Assembly: GCA_944548615.1 (NCBI GenBank)
Contig: OX155963.1
Span: 29,966,985 to 30,030,984 of the forward strand
DNA: 64,000 bases
From: Micropterix aruncella
Lineage: Eukaryota > Arthropoda > Insecta > Lepidoptera > Micropterigidae
Reading direction: 5' to 3'
Positions within the stretch are counted from its first letter, which is position 1. Every line of letters starts with the position of its first letter. The notes under the pieces are model-generated. The model searched no databases. It had not been told where the DNA came from and worked only from the letters and a program-made list of their open reading frames with translations. The position numbers and the translations under genes are program-made. Shown here piece after piece: positions 11,190 through 23,180 of the stretch.

Positions 11190-11870
11190 GTTTGTTATTT
11201 GTAAAATCCCTGGTATCGTGATGGAATGTGCACCATCACTTTGGTAAAATCGGCGATTTTCTTGTCAATTATTGATACGCATGTCCTGTAGGCTCTGGTT
11301 GTAGGGAACACAGCATCTTCTCAGCCGCGACGTAGACTGTAGTCATGTTTTGTGATATTGTTATCGATAAACTCAAAGGTTTGGACGATATCTGATCTTT
11401 GGGCATTGTAACGGAACTCAGAAAATATGGATACGTTAAATTTCACCTTTTGGTCTCTGGCGACGTGATGTCCTAGAGATTGGATAGACAGGCATTTTTT
11501 CTAGTAGTACATAGGCCACCAAGTTTTAAAATGTAGTACATCATCTGTTTTTACCTCTTATACGGAGAACTTTTGTGTGTTGGTACTTAGTGTTATTATT
11601 TCTTCATACTCCTCCGGCAAATAGACACGGTCATGTTTTCTTACCTTTTTTTTACGATGCCAAAGTTTCTATCGCACGGCAAAAATAAATGGCCTCGTTG
11701 TGACGTTTGTTTTGGGAAGGGCCTATGTTCCGGACTTATGCCCTTTCCAAAACAAACGCAGAAAATGACATTTCATATCTCTGTAGACAATAGTTGGACT
11801 TGAGCCATTCTCGGCGAATCATGGCATGCGTCTCCCATATTGGAACATTGCCTCATACTTAATATTGCCA
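11190..11870 (-). pseudogene. Decayed protein-coding region, family unknown
   Basis: One minus-strand frame reads as protein-like sequence for roughly 220 codons with only a handful of stops. It includes RVYLPEEYEEIITLSTNTQK, then DDVLHFKTWWPMYY, VKFNVSIFSEFRYNAQRSDI and QTFEFIDNNITKHDY. The balanced composition and repeated interruption by single stop codons are what a dead gene looks like. It sits between the two 580-bp direct repeats, so it is probably the internal gene of that element. I do not recognise the family. Confidence 0.5.
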
Positions 11871-13006
11871 AAAAGTGTGACTTGTGCCCTACCCAAAACA
11901 ACCGATTCAAATGTATTCAAACTAATCAAAATAGGTGTATTAAAATTATTCTCTTAAAACCTTTGACTTACATGCCTGCCAGTTTTAACTGATCGATATT
12001 CAACCGTTCCTAAGTTAGACCTGAACAAGCTTCGCTTTTGACTCCATCAGCAATGACAGTGCAGAAACAGAATACAAAAAACTGCTAAAACTGTGCTTAG
12101 CGCCATTTTCAGAACGTGACGAGCTCTGTTTAAGGAGTTTCCCTTAGGACCGATGAAATATAATAATACCAAAAAGTCAATTGAATATTAGACTCTGTTT
12201 TAGCACATTTTAGACCCTGTGTTATGCATAAAAAAGAAACGAAATATAGGCCATTGTAGCACTATATATGGCTTCACTAATCTCAAAGCAATTAATTATA
12301 TTTTGAAGCCACAAATAAAAACGTGGTGAAGCTAAAAGAGCGCCTGACCGAAATCAGGTTGTAAAAACTACGGCAGTTAAAACAGGCACGGCAAATGGTG
12401 AATTTTGAGGATTTTTATCTCAAGTAAAAAGTTTCGGACACCCATCCCATATTCCCCGTCGATAAAGCGGATGCTGTACAACATGAAGATTTTGCCCAGA
12501 TAATGCGTCCCTATATGCGGATACAAAAAGCCCGAGGCGGCAGGGATCACGATTACTGGGACGCAGGGCAGTTATACACGATTGCCCAAAAGTTTTACTG
12601 TTATAATATAATTACTTTGTTCGGGTTTTCTTCTATATTCGCTAGATGTTCTATGTATATTCAAGATTCGCAAGCTGCTCTATACTTTTAAACGTTCTAT
12701 ACATTTATTTAGCTGCTTTATACTTGTGACATCTCCGATACACCGCCGCATCTGGTGTTTCCAAAGTTCACGCGGTAAAATACTATTCTGTTTTATTTAT
12801 TAAGCCTAACAATCGCTATAGTCTTCGACTTCATATTTTTAATATTATTGGGAGATGCTTTAATGAGAAAATATTGGATTGATTCTTGTATTGAACTCTT
12901 GATGTAATCTTGATGTAATTCTTGATGATTCTTGATTCGTGTAATCCATTTTGTTATTACTGTTTTATACAGAATAACGATGTTTTAATCGTATATTTTT
13001 TTTAAT
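11871..13006. other. Non-coding, internal to the direct-repeat block
   Basis: No recognised gene. The word ACTTGTGCCCTACCCAAAAC at about 11,880 echoes the end of the 580-bp repeats, as do words at 11,708 and 11,737. A 62-codon frame at 12,503-12,691 has no motif. Confidence 0.35.
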
Positions 13007-13244
13007 TACAAGGAATTTTGTGAAACTCCATTACTCGAATATATGTATCACATTTTCCGTACGGTTTATACGGAAATAACAATATACTGTAGTTTCAACA
13101 TGATCCATGTGTCTGACTATAACCGTACGTATCCTACTGCATGCTGTCATGTTAGAAGCGAGATCTTTAAGGTCGCGACGTAATGAAATAACATTATTCT
13201 TTACCATTACGAAACTGTAACTACCGTGACGCCAACACCGTGTG
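13007..13244 (+). repeat. Inverted repeat, left arm
   Basis: Roughly 240 bp matching the reverse complement of 15,546-15,793, with shared blocks ATTACAAGGAATTTT, TACTGTAGTTTCAACATGAT, AGAAGCGAGATC, AGGTCGCGAC and GTGACGCCAACACCGT. Identity looks to be about 80%. The pair encloses the right 580-bp repeat, the second SINE and a short Helitron. Confidence 0.65.
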
Positions 13245-13830
13245 TTTGTTCGGAATGGCCTTGCGCGATTCATTATTTTAATGTAAATTGGAGCAAAGTG
13301 GTGGTGTGACGTTAAAATATATTCAATGTATTATAAATAGGATTATAAATAGAATTGAAACGAATTTACCGCGTGAAAATTTGTAGCACCCGACGTTTCG
13401 GTGACGTTGCAACCGCCGTTGTCTAAGGTAGACTGGTTTCTGGTAGACTGGACGTTTCTATCCTATTTATAATGTCAAACAACCGCTATAGTGTTCGATT
13501 TCATACAATGTAAAAGAGTTTGCTAAACTGCAAGAATATCATAAAATTCACGAAATAAATGATTCGGTGGTTTTGGGAAGGGCTCAAGTCTCAAAACTTT
13601 ACAGAAGAGGCAAAAACCTCCTCTTGAAAAAAAGTGTAATAGTGGTGTATAATATTTAATGCAAATTTATAGACCTATCCAATACGTTAATGTATATGTT
13701 ATTCTTTGATTTCTTTTTCTGTTGAAAGTAATAAAAAAATGTAATATAAATTCATGGACTTGTGCCCTTCCCAAAACAAACAAGAAACTTGAAATAAAAC
13801 ACATTTTTTCAAATACATTACTAAAGTATA
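13240..13830 (+). repeat. 580-bp direct repeat, right copy
   Basis: Second copy of the 10,518-11,098 repeat. It begins GTGTTTGTTCGGAATGGCCT and ends TACATTACTAAAGTATA, with scattered substitutions and small indels. Immediately upstream lies the left arm of the 13.0/15.5-kb inverted repeat, which has no counterpart at 10.5 kb. Confidence 0.7.
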
Positions 13831-13879
13831 TTAAACTTTGTATATATTTTTTTTATGTCGTCTAGTAAAGAAAAAAATG

Positions 13880-14152
13880 TTTGTTTGTTTATACTCTTTA
13901 TTGTGAAAATGTCACAATGGGCGAGTTTATTGTCATATGACAATCTCTTACAACCAACCCTACTATGACGTGTTATATGTATGTGTGCGTGTAACATGTC
14001 TGTAGGTGTGTGTCTTGTTATTGCATTCCATCGACAGAATTGAAAATGCAATTCCGTTAATTAGATCCCAACGGAAAATGGTGACCCAGCCGGGAATCGA
14101 ACCCGGGACCTTACAATGTAAGATCAGGCGACCTAACCACTATGCCATCGCT
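13880..14152 (-). mobile_element. tRNA-derived SINE, copy 2
   Basis: Reverse-orientation copy of the SINE at 4,698. The (ACAA)n tail lies at 13,880-13,890 and the tRNA-like head at 14,082-14,152, with the B box (GGTTCGATTCC on the minus strand) and A box intact. Its anticodon region retains GCCTGATCTTACATTG, closer to copy 3 than to copy 1. The last few bases of the tRNA head (GGCCCTG) have been replaced. Confidence 0.8.
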
Positions 14153-15040
14153 TTTTTATTTTATTCTTATCCGCAAAACTATTGTATCTTCGTAGATAAA
14201 GATGCAATGTGTTTTTAACTATTGTTTTGATGATCATTCATTTGGCTTGTACGCTTCGAGACTGAAACTAGAAGATATGTCTTGTACCAGTTCTATGCCA
14301 TTTCTGACCTGCTGTTGCCTATTCGGACGCTAATTTGACTCTATTATATGAATACTCTATAATATGATCATCTGACCAGTTTGCGATAAATGTTGTACAT
14401 GATATTATCACTTGTCACTGGTTAAAATCCCACAAAATAAAACATTTGGCCCTTGTTATATCACCATACGCCACTTTCATCACAATAGAGAGTGTATAGC
14501 CACAAGCGAATGCCTAACCCCTGAACAGCGGAGCAAAATTTGGGGTGCGAATCGTTCTTGGGGTGCATAATTGCAGGGCGGATAATGCCAAATGCGTTAC
14601 ATTGCACTGTTACCAAAGAGGGGTGTCTCTCAGGGAGACGTGCGCGGCTTAAATCAGTCCTGATGTCCCTGTGTTTACGTTGCGCCGCCATGCCGTCCGT
14701 TTCTTCACATCCTCTCGTCGGTCTTCTGGGGTGAAACTTCTGAAATAATTTAATTTCAAAACTAACTGCTATATTCTGTAAAAACTCACAGCACGCAAGC
14801 CTGAATATTTTGCGAACCACATAGCTGTTACTTGGTGTAATGAAAACAATATCATGATAGTACCCAGCATAAAAATTACCTTTGGACAGCGCTCCTTGGC
14901 ATATTCATCGCCCCAAGGTTTTTCATGTAACCCTTCAAATATAAAACCGGTTGTGGACTTCCCGTGAATTACAATTTTGTATTTATTTTAATTCCGGTGA
15001 CTTTTAGTAATGTTTTGGTCATTTATTTTGATTTGATACA
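14153..15040. other. No recognised gene
   Basis: Overlapping frames at 14,461-14,820 (-) and 14,540-14,734 (+) occupy a GC-richer patch, but neither has a motif or homologue that I recognise. Confidence 0.35.
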
Positions 15041-15259
15041 TCCTACTAATATTATAAACGCGAAAGTTTGTAAGAATGTTTGGATGTTTGTTACTCTTTC
15101 ACGCAAAAACTACTGAATGGATTTTGATGAAACTTTACAATAATATAGCTTACACATCAGAATAACACATAGGCTATAATTTTTAAAGATATATCATTTT
15201 CTATCATCATTATCACAATTTTCCATCACCATGCGTGTGAAACCGTGGGGCGCAGCTAG
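15041..15259 (+). mobile_element. Short Helitron (non-autonomous)
   Basis: Starts TCCTACTAATATTATAAACG and ends GGGGCGCAGCTAG followed by T. At 219 bp it is a minimal Helitron derivative. The segment TACTGAATGGATTTTGATGA is also typical of these elements in Lepidoptera. Confidence 0.8.
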
Positions 15260-15336
15260 TAACATAATAAATTTGATTTGAGAATTGTGAGCTCATGTGT
15301 ATGTTTGCTGCGAGTCTATGAGACTGTGGATGCCAT

Positions 15337-15443
15337 GTGTATGTGTGTGGTGTGTGTGCGAAAGAGAGAGTGTGTGAGTATGGGTGTGTATGTGTGTGTG
15401 TGGGTGCGAGGGTGAATATGTGTGTGTGTGTGTGTGTGTGTAT
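15337..15443. repeat. (TG)n microsatellite
   Basis: Imperfect TG/GTGTAT tract. Histidine/threonine-rich frames on the minus strand here are artefacts of the repeat. Confidence 0.9.
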
Positions 15444-15545
15444 ATGCACTGAGGAAAATATAATATACGGAGATACGCATGTTTCAACAAGGATGACGTA
15501 TATAACTCGGACTATGGTCTATACGTAAGAATTAACTAGAAACAT

Positions 15546-15793
15546 AACGGTGTTGGCGTGACGGTAGTTACATTGTGGTACTGCTAAACATAATGTTATT
15601 TCATTATGTCGCGACCTTGGGATCTCGCTTCTAAAATGACAGCATGTAGTAGTTACGTACGTTTATAGTCGGACACTTAAATCATGTTGAAACTACAGTA
15701 TACTGTTATTACCGTATTAATCGTAAGGAAAATATTAATACATTCAAATATAATCAAGTAATGGAGTTTCAATAAAATTCCTTGTAATTCAAC
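15546..15793 (-). repeat. Inverted repeat, right arm
   Basis: Inverted partner of 13,007-13,244; begins ACGGTGTTGGCGTGACGG and ends TCCTTGTAAT. It may be the right end of a 2.8-kb inverted-repeat element or just an oppositely oriented copy of the same family. Confidence 0.65.
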
Positions 15794-17485
15794 AAAATTA
15801 TGATTGAAACATCGGTAATCTGTATAGAACCATAAACGTAAAATGGTAATGTAAGAATCCGTGCAATAATTTTCTCAGTGTGTGTATATTTATATTATAT
15901 TTTATTTATGTATACCACATTATATCATATTCTAGTGTCCATAATAAATAGAGTCTAGTTTTAGGTGATAGTTAATAAAATAGATAGAATAAAATAGATA
16001 AATAGATCCTTAGTTAATAAAACTTAAGTCATGGCGGTGGATGTTCAAGTTCGTGGCGGATGTTATGGTTTAAGCCTTTTTTTCCATGTACATACTCCTG
16101 CGGTCCTGTATGATATAGTAGGACTGGCGACGACCCATTATACGGCAAAATCTGCCGAATTGATTGCCGTAATCCGTCGCTGCTTTATGCGTCGCGGTTG
16201 TGTGTAGCATGCTTTATGCGACGCCCGGGCGCGACTGGAAAAACTTCGCTTATGTAGCGGCAGCATTTTTTCGGCCACAAATCCGTGGCTTGGGCTGTCG
16301 CCAGCGACCGCGGACTTAGTGGTATTTCAACCGGAAATCGGTATTTTTACTCTTCTATGCAAAGGAATAGATGCAACCTGACGGAAGATCCAGTTTCGTT
16401 GCAGAACTCACAAAATATGTGAATTTATGGGCTGTCTTTTAATAATTTTTTTACAAACTAAGCAATATACGAATGGGTCGTAAGATTTCGGCAGAAGTAC
16501 CTTTTGGAATGCCTCGTACATAAAATACCAATGTTATGCAAAATTTCATATTAACATTTATTTATTAAAAACAAATTTGTTGAATATTTCGACTAAAAAC
16601 TATCTGCCCCTTTAGGCCTCGGCCCCTCAGACGATTGACAAGTTGCTGTCCCAAAAAAGTTAGTAAAAATTAGTAATAAAATTGAATTACGACACTGTCT
16701 CACCAAAACCTTAATTACTGCCAAACCACTGTATCCATAATTACAATGAAACATATTAACATAATAAAACATAATGGAGTTATTCCACCTTCCGCAGGTT
16801 AGTACTAATTATGCACAAAACTGTTTCATGTATAGGGTATGTAAAATTTGTAATACGCAGCTCGGCGATATTGACGTATTCAATACGTCATCATTCGCTC
16901 TTAAGAAAGCAATTATTAATGATGGTATTGATTTATCATTGTAATCGCAATATATAATATATTATAAATAATATTTATTCAAGAATATCTTTAAATATTA
17001 TGTATGTCTATATTATGGAACGTGTATTTACATAAAATTTTATTTACTTATTATGACTCCTTTCATCCCAGTTCCCACCTGTTAACATATGAGTATTAGT
17101 TAATTCTTCAAAAAAAATGTATTGTTGTGTTTAAATTATGAATGTTTAAGTGGAAACGTGTAATTAGCTTTATTTTTTTAACTTAATAATGCTGTAACAA
17201 ATTTATTGTAACAGCTGTATGTTTCCTTAAAAATAATAAAATAACAAATAAATAAAATAAAATAAAACAAATTAAATTAAAATTAAATTTAAAATGGGCC
17301 GTCACGCTGAATCGTGTTGTGGCCGATATCGACCAATCGGGGCCTGAGGGGTTAATTAACATTGTACATTTATAACAATTATTTTGCTAGATATTTTATA
17401 TTTTGAATGTTTTCTCCCATCGGTCTGTTAGCCGGTAAAGTATTGTTAATGCCCTAAGATAAATGTCAAGATGAAGACAGATATA
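15794..17485. other. Non-coding, AT-rich; one GC-rich patch
   Basis: No gene recognised. Positions 16,110-16,330 are GC-richer, with CGTCGC/GCGACG words, but yield no open frame of note. Positions 17,128-17,240 resemble the repeat family of the 32.8-kb arm (GTTTAAGTGGAAACG..., TAATTAGC) and run into an (AAAT)n-rich tail, suggesting the 3' end of a retroposed element. Confidence 0.4.
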
Positions 17486-17770
17486 TACATCATGACACCC
17501 CCCGAGACGATTAGGACTATTTCCAGTCTGGCTGTGTGTCTGTATATGATGTATGATTGGGCTGAAATTTATCTTTCTCTCATCGTCATGACAAGAGTTG
17601 AAAAGATTGTATTTGAAATCGGTTTACTAGCGGGCGCGAAATATTGGACCTAAGTCCAATATTTCGTCTATATTATGTCAATATTATGTCTCTAAAGACT
17701 TGAAATTTGGTACACAGGTGCCTTGTTGGTCCGAAATCACATTGGTTTTGGTTATCATATCTATTATACA
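17486..17770. repeat. Family C interspersed repeat, copy 2
   Basis: Colinear with 4,273-4,562 (see there). It contains a small added palindrome, ATTGGACCTAAGTCCAAT, at about 17,643-17,660. Confidence 0.6.
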
Positions 17771-18485
17771 ATCGACACTATTCAAATTCTGTCATAATAA
17801 TTAAATAGTAAAGCCCTTAAAAGAGACGGCACATGCAATGCGTGGATCAAATTCCAAATTCGAATTTGAAGACTCACGGCGACCCGCGTTTGCTATTTTG
17901 ATTATGAAATCAATGAGATGACGCGCGGTCGAAATTCAAATTTTCATTGCGTTGCGTCGCATATTAAGAGGAATTATCGCAAAATGCTCATTGCATATTT
18001 ATTATTTATTTATTAAATGAATATTCAGATGAAGTAAGGCCCTGGCTACTTGCCGGGAAAGTCTTAAGGTGGCACAACCGTTTTTAAAATTATTCTGTTG
18101 TCACTTCATGGGACCACATTCTGCATTTCTGCAATTTCCTTTAATTGCGGGCTTCTTGTTTGCAATATCATTACCTATTACTACCAACAATTCTCTAATA
18201 AAGGCTTAAGGCTATTTGAGCGTAGGAATTCTTGGACCTGGTTGCAAAAAGTGAAATTAGAGATGGCTTCAATTATAAGCAATCACAGAAGAGCAAGAAA
18301 TACTCGCCTACGCGACTCTAGGGCATGGTGCATATTTAATTATACAGAATATTTTTATTGAAATAAGCAATAATTTCAAATTAAATATTTTCATATAGAA
18401 ACATGGCGGCAGCCACTGATGGCGCGCAACCTCTGAGGAATCTTTAGGAATGTTGACAGAATGACTAGTGCATTGACTATGTTGA
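17771..18485. other. No recognised gene
   Basis: The phrase AAAGCC(C/A)TTAAAAGAG...GCAATGCGTGGATCAAATTC at 17,811 recurs at 20,319-20,372, so a short dispersed repeat is present. Nothing else identifiable. Confidence 0.35.
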
Positions 18486-18792
18486 TATTGGACCCGATTG
18501 CTTTTCTTTGTGAACTAAAACTAAAATTACTCCAAGCGAACGAGACAGAGCAATACGTTAGAGCGGAGTATGAAACGAACGATCGTCGATAAATACTACC
18601 TGCCGAACTTACACTCGTTTGAATAAATTCGAGCATATTTCGTGCGGTGTAAGATTTGACCTTGGCGGGCATTTTTAATGCGAAAAAGTGACAACCGGTC
18701 ATCTCACACTCCGCTCTACCGTATTGCGCTGTCTCGTTCACACGGACTAATTTCCGATTTTAGTTCACGAAGAAACGCAATCGAGCCCTGTA
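18486..18792. mobile_element. MITE with about 85-bp inverted ends
   Basis: The left end TATTGGACCCGATTGC pairs with the right end, whose complement reads TACAGGGCTCGATTGC. The similarity runs inward through GTGAACTAAAA, GAACGAGACAG(A/C)GCAATACG and TAGAGCGGAGT on both sides, about 80% identical. Both ends carry TA, consistent with a TA target duplication. A 116-codon minus-strand frame inside is incidental. Confidence 0.75.
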
Positions 18793-20387
18793 TGTTATTG
18801 ATATATATTATCGTTATCGGTAATAATATCGTTCGATAATAATATCGGTAGTATTACGTAAATGATATACATTTTTTTTATAGTGATATATTCTATAGAT
18901 ATATTTTTCAGTCTGCCACCAGATACGGATAATCCCGACCGTCAGACAAAAACTAGCCCCAGCTATACTAAAAATCGAACGCGCCAGCTGATGACGCTTT
19001 TGTATGCGTCCATTGTCCGACTGTCCCGAGGGGTTTTAACAAAGGGGTCGAGAAGGTTGGGGGGGGGGGGGGTTGGAGTCCAATGCGGGTTTTTTTTACA
19101 CGTGAAAAACTCGCGATCCGCGCTCTGAATTTTCCATTTTCAACATTTACACTAATAACCGCAAACCCACGCTGATTGGCGACTGCGACCAAATACACAC
19201 GAGTTGTACAGGCGACAAGGAGAAAGCGGTCAACGCCGTTTGGACAAAAGACACATCGGAATGACAGGTTGGCCGTGTTGGGCGCAATGCGAGCAATGGA
19301 GTATTTTCTTGAGGAATTCGGTGGACCAGTATAATTGCATTACATAATACTACACTGTTCTGAGAGAAATATCCAGATTTAACTTGCGCGGGTTGCTATG
19401 TCGTGAGTTATCGATGGTCGGGGTTCCCACTTCGTTTCGGTTTGATGTTTTCTCGGCGATTACATGGGGTGAGATAAACACAGTGTTTTAATATTATACC
19501 ATTTTATTAAGAGAGATGGCTTACCAGTGATAGCGTTGACGGTGACAGTGAATAATTATGTTAATTGTACGTGCTTATATGTTAGTCAAATTGATGTGAG
19601 TGGGGTAAATTTCGTCTTAATAAAAACTGATGATTCTGAATGACGTTGTTTTCTAAACAATGTAAAAACTGCATCATTTGAATGACGAAATTATTATTTC
19701 TTTGAATAATATTAGTCATCAGACAAGTCGACATTTTTGCCTGTTACATGACGTCAATTTAATCTCGGAAATGGAAATGTTTGTTAATTAAAAATGTCAC
19801 ATGGTTCATTATCATAAGTCGCTACAAACTCATTACTCTCTATCTTATAATATGACCCTTATTGTAGAATCAACAATTTCACAGAAATCACATGTCACCA
19901 AAGACCACGAGTACAAACTAAATGAATATCATTCATTTTTCTTTAATTTATAATATTTTAGGCAATTCGCAAATAATGTTACATTATACAATTTAAAAAC
20001 ATGAAATAAAATATTATGTTACTAAATTACTTAACCCAAACCAAAATAATAAACTCAATTATTAAATAATGTTTACTGTCTGGTCGCCCAGCTAAGCAAC
20101 GATTGTGCTTGGGCGGCCATTCTATAAATATAGAGTTACATAAATTAATATGTGAATACGTTAAAAAATGTAAATTGCTAAGAGAAATTTTATATAATAC
20201 GTACCTGCATAGTTAAGATAAAATATGACGATGATTACGACAATGAAAATTTCAAAATCGTAAATTAGAAATTTTAAATAATTACTAAAAATAAATGCCA
20301 TAATAACTAAATAGTAAAGCCATTAAAAGAGGCGACGCTTGCAATGCGTGGATCAAATTCTAAATTCGACTTTGAAGACTCTCATTC
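18793..20387. other. Non-coding
   Basis: Contains a G14 run at 19,059-19,072 and AT-rich sequence. Opposing 76- and 88-codon frames near 18,862-19,198 span the poly-G and are not credible genes. Confidence 0.4.
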
Positions 20388-20503
20388 GTTAATAATAGTC
20401 ATAGTCATAGTTATAAAATAATTACATAGTTAATAATAGTCATAAAATAATTAGATAGTACAGTACATAGTTAATAATAGTCATAGTCATAAAATAATTA
20501 CAT
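20388..20503. repeat. Short tandem repeat
   Basis: Three imperfect units built from GTTAATAATAGTCATA and AAAATAATTACAT words, about 40-50 bp each. Confidence 0.7.
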
Positions 20504-22020
20504 GATCTTGCAAATGTTGAGACCGGCACGGTTTCACTGCTCTTTAAAAAATCTAAAATTCTGCTCGAACTACAACGTTCCGACAATTTAAAATCGCTGA
20601 TATACTACAGTTATCTATAAATAAGACTAAAAAGGATTTACCGCATTTTGGTGTTATTATAATTATAATATCAGACAATCGCAATAGTCTTTGATTTCAT
20701 ATAGTTACCAACTCTTATTTATATAAGCACGTTTTTCGCTGATATTTTATATAGTTTACATAGATACCTGAAATAAAACCTACATTGAGGGCGTCTTGAA
20801 AATTAGTATAACCTCCTGGGTACATTTGTACTTCCAAACTCTTCCAAAATTAACAAACCTACCTTCCGTGAATCAGTGCGCCTAACACTGCGCTGTCGTA
20901 GAACAGTACGTAAGAAAAAAATATTATAAGGTCTGCGTTTAACATGGCAAAACCGAAATATGAAAAACCAGATTATCCAGTGCATCTTTTTTTTCCAATT
21001 TTTTTGATAATAAGTCATTGTTAATGAGTGTACCTACTGAAAGTCAAAAAAAAAACAAAAAAGGGTGTCTGAAACTTTAAGGTTAAATTTTCACGTATTT
21101 TCTTATGAATATTTTCTCTTTTTTACATCTTTGATATATTCTTCGTCTACAACTGGGAGGCTATTCTTCAAAAATTTAGCAAGCCAAATTTGTCTATAGT
21201 CCATTTGATTTACATGGACCATAGACAAATTTAGCATGCTAATTTTTTTAACAATATACCCCCTGAAGTTGTTTCCAGCTTTGTACATGCGCATTTATTG
21301 ATGTTACACTGAAAAACTCATGACGTAGAAAATGGCATGATAGTGCTCATTCACATTATATTTTTTTAGCAGTTAATCTATTAATCCCTGGAATGCTACC
21401 ATTATTTTACACAGCCTCACCTTAACGGCGTAATATCGAAGCAACCAAAGCACACAGGCGTACTAACCAACACAAACCACAGTATACTGTGCACAAACGT
21501 TGATACTGACTGCCACCAAATTTAACTATACGGGGCGGCAGCAGTGCAGCTCGCTATACCGGAGAATATGGATAAAAATAAAAAGAGTGGGGATGTGCCC
21601 CGGGTAGCCTTCCAGGGTTGAAAAACAATGCAAAGTTTGCTGAGTAGCTACTTATCTTGTGATGATGTTAAAAATAGGGTTGTGGAACCATTATTTGTTT
21701 GAAAAGGCTTATTGCTTTGACTAATCATCATTATTCTGACCACTATTTTACATTTGACTGTACTCGTCGTGCAAACAGGCCAGTACGATGCCCTGGTATA
21801 TAGTGCATACATTTATAACTATCGTATTGTGCGTATGGTTTTAAACATCGGCCGGGCCGTAATGGCCGATGTGTTTTATCTCCCCTGTTTTTTTGCACAT
21901 ATTTTGCGGTCATTGCCCGCACTATCGACCATTTTCACAGCGAAGTCTGTAATTATTATTCAGTAAACCTATGATGACCACCCAATCTCGCAGCGTATAA
22001 GCTAAATGATCTAACAAGAG
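20504..22020. other. Intron or upstream sequence of the host exon
   Basis: No exon recognised. It contains a hairpin at 21,178-21,241 (AAATTTGTCTATAGTCCAT against a one-mismatch inverted copy, extending a few bases outward). If the exon at 22,039 is the last exon of its gene, this sequence is intronic. Confidence 0.4.
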
Positions 22021-22038
22021 TGTTTTCTTTGTCACCAG
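22021..22038 (+). promoter_or_regulatory. 3' splice site of the host exon
   Basis: Pyrimidine-rich TGTTTTCTTTGTCACCAG immediately before the coding sequence. The reading frame enters with two bases of a codon (GT), so the upstream exon must end with one base of that codon. The apparent start further upstream is an artefact of the open frame running into the intron. Confidence 0.75.
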
Positions 22039-22694
22039 GTACCTCCGTTGGCTCGCTTCCGGGAGCTACAGGGTCGCTACCAGGTGCAGAATTCTTCGGA
22101 TTACCAGCGGGATTATCAGGTCTACCTCCAGGAGCACTACTACCCCCTCCAGGTGCGTTTCTGCCGCCGAACGGTCTACTACCTTTCACACCGCATCCAG
22201 CAGAACTAGCACTGAAAAGCCTGCACCAAGATCTAGCACTGAAGAACGCGTACGAGGGCTTCGCCAATTTGAGGAATCTGCAGAGTAACTCTTCAGTTGA
22301 TACTACGAGTAGACTATCGCCGGCCAGCAGTAGACAGAGCGTGAGCCCGAGTGTCTCGGTGACTAGCCCCGACCAATCGAAAGCCAATTCGAAATCGGAT
22401 ATCAACTCCACTAACGAGCAATCCAATTCGGACGATTCCGACGAAGAGACGATAGAAGTGGTAAAATCGGCTTTCCATCCTACCAAACCTGCCAGCGTGG
22501 AGCTGCAAGAGATGAAGAGATCGGAACTCAAAGTGCAACAAGCGGACTCTACGGTGAAGGACAAGCCAAAACACACCAGAAACGAACTAAAAGCGCCCTT
22601 GTCGAGGGTGAGGCTACATTCCACCAGTCCCACGTCTACGAAATTGAGCGGCGTCGGCGTCTCATCGCAAAAATCAGTGTGGAGACCCTATTGA
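22039..22694 (+). CDS. C-terminal exon of a probable Runt-type transcription factor
   Basis: The exon encodes about 218 residues and stops at TGA 22,692-22,694. In order: a Gly/Pro/Leu-rich segment with repeated SLPGA and LPPGA-like phrases (residues 1-50), a short helical-looking stretch ELALKSLHQDLALKNAYEGF, a Ser-rich low-complexity region, an acidic patch SDDSDEETIEV, a Lys-rich region, and the C-terminus SVWRPY. A terminal VWRPY is the known Groucho co-repressor docking tail of Runt/Runx proteins; related WRPW tails occur in Hairy/E(spl) proteins. The DNA-binding domain is not in this exon or elsewhere in the window. That the region is coding is strongly supported by composition, frame length and splice context. 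The family assignment rests mainly on the tail, so another Groucho-dependent factor is possible. A 225-codon antisense frame is its shadow. Confidence 0.8.
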
Positions 22695-23180
22695 GTAATA
22701 AAAAACAACCAAAGTGTAAATATAAAAATTGTGATAAATCCTGAGCTTGTATATATAATTAAGTATCATTTGCGTTCTAATTTTGGATCAATTCTCGAAA
22801 AGACTGAATCATTTTAATTTACATTTTGAAAAAAAATCGCTGACAGTTTATAAACGCAATTCTGACAATGTAAATAAATGTAAATAAAATTCTATGAAAC
22901 TGTACATAATATTCTTAAATTATATTAGTGTTTACGTAAATAAAAGAGTTTATGTGTGAAGTACAAAAAATGTGTACGATACCGATACGATAGCTTTTCA
23001 TCGATTTAGTAATTTGGTTTGTAACCATTGACTGTTAATCTGTAAAACTATTAATAATCGTGGAAAATATAGTGAATCTAATAATATAGAGAAAGCTTTA
23101 GCTATAGTGTGTATAATATTTATGGCGTTACGCGTCGTATCTCATTGGCAAATGACTAATAAATTTTATTTAAAAGTATT
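22695..23180 (+). other. Probable 3' UTR of the host exon
   Basis: AT-rich sequence after the stop codon with several AATAAA signals: about 22,872-22,890, about 22,938 and 23,158-23,163. No competing frame. The actual cleavage site cannot be told from the sequence. Confidence 0.55.

Noticed and set aside
15213..15528. His/Thr-rich and Cys/Val-rich frames
   Set aside because: Direct translation of the TG microsatellite.
21956..22633. 225-codon antisense frame over the host exon
   Set aside because: Shadow of the plus-strand exon, which has the splice site, composition and VWRPY ending; the antisense translation is Ser/Gly/Leu-rich noise.
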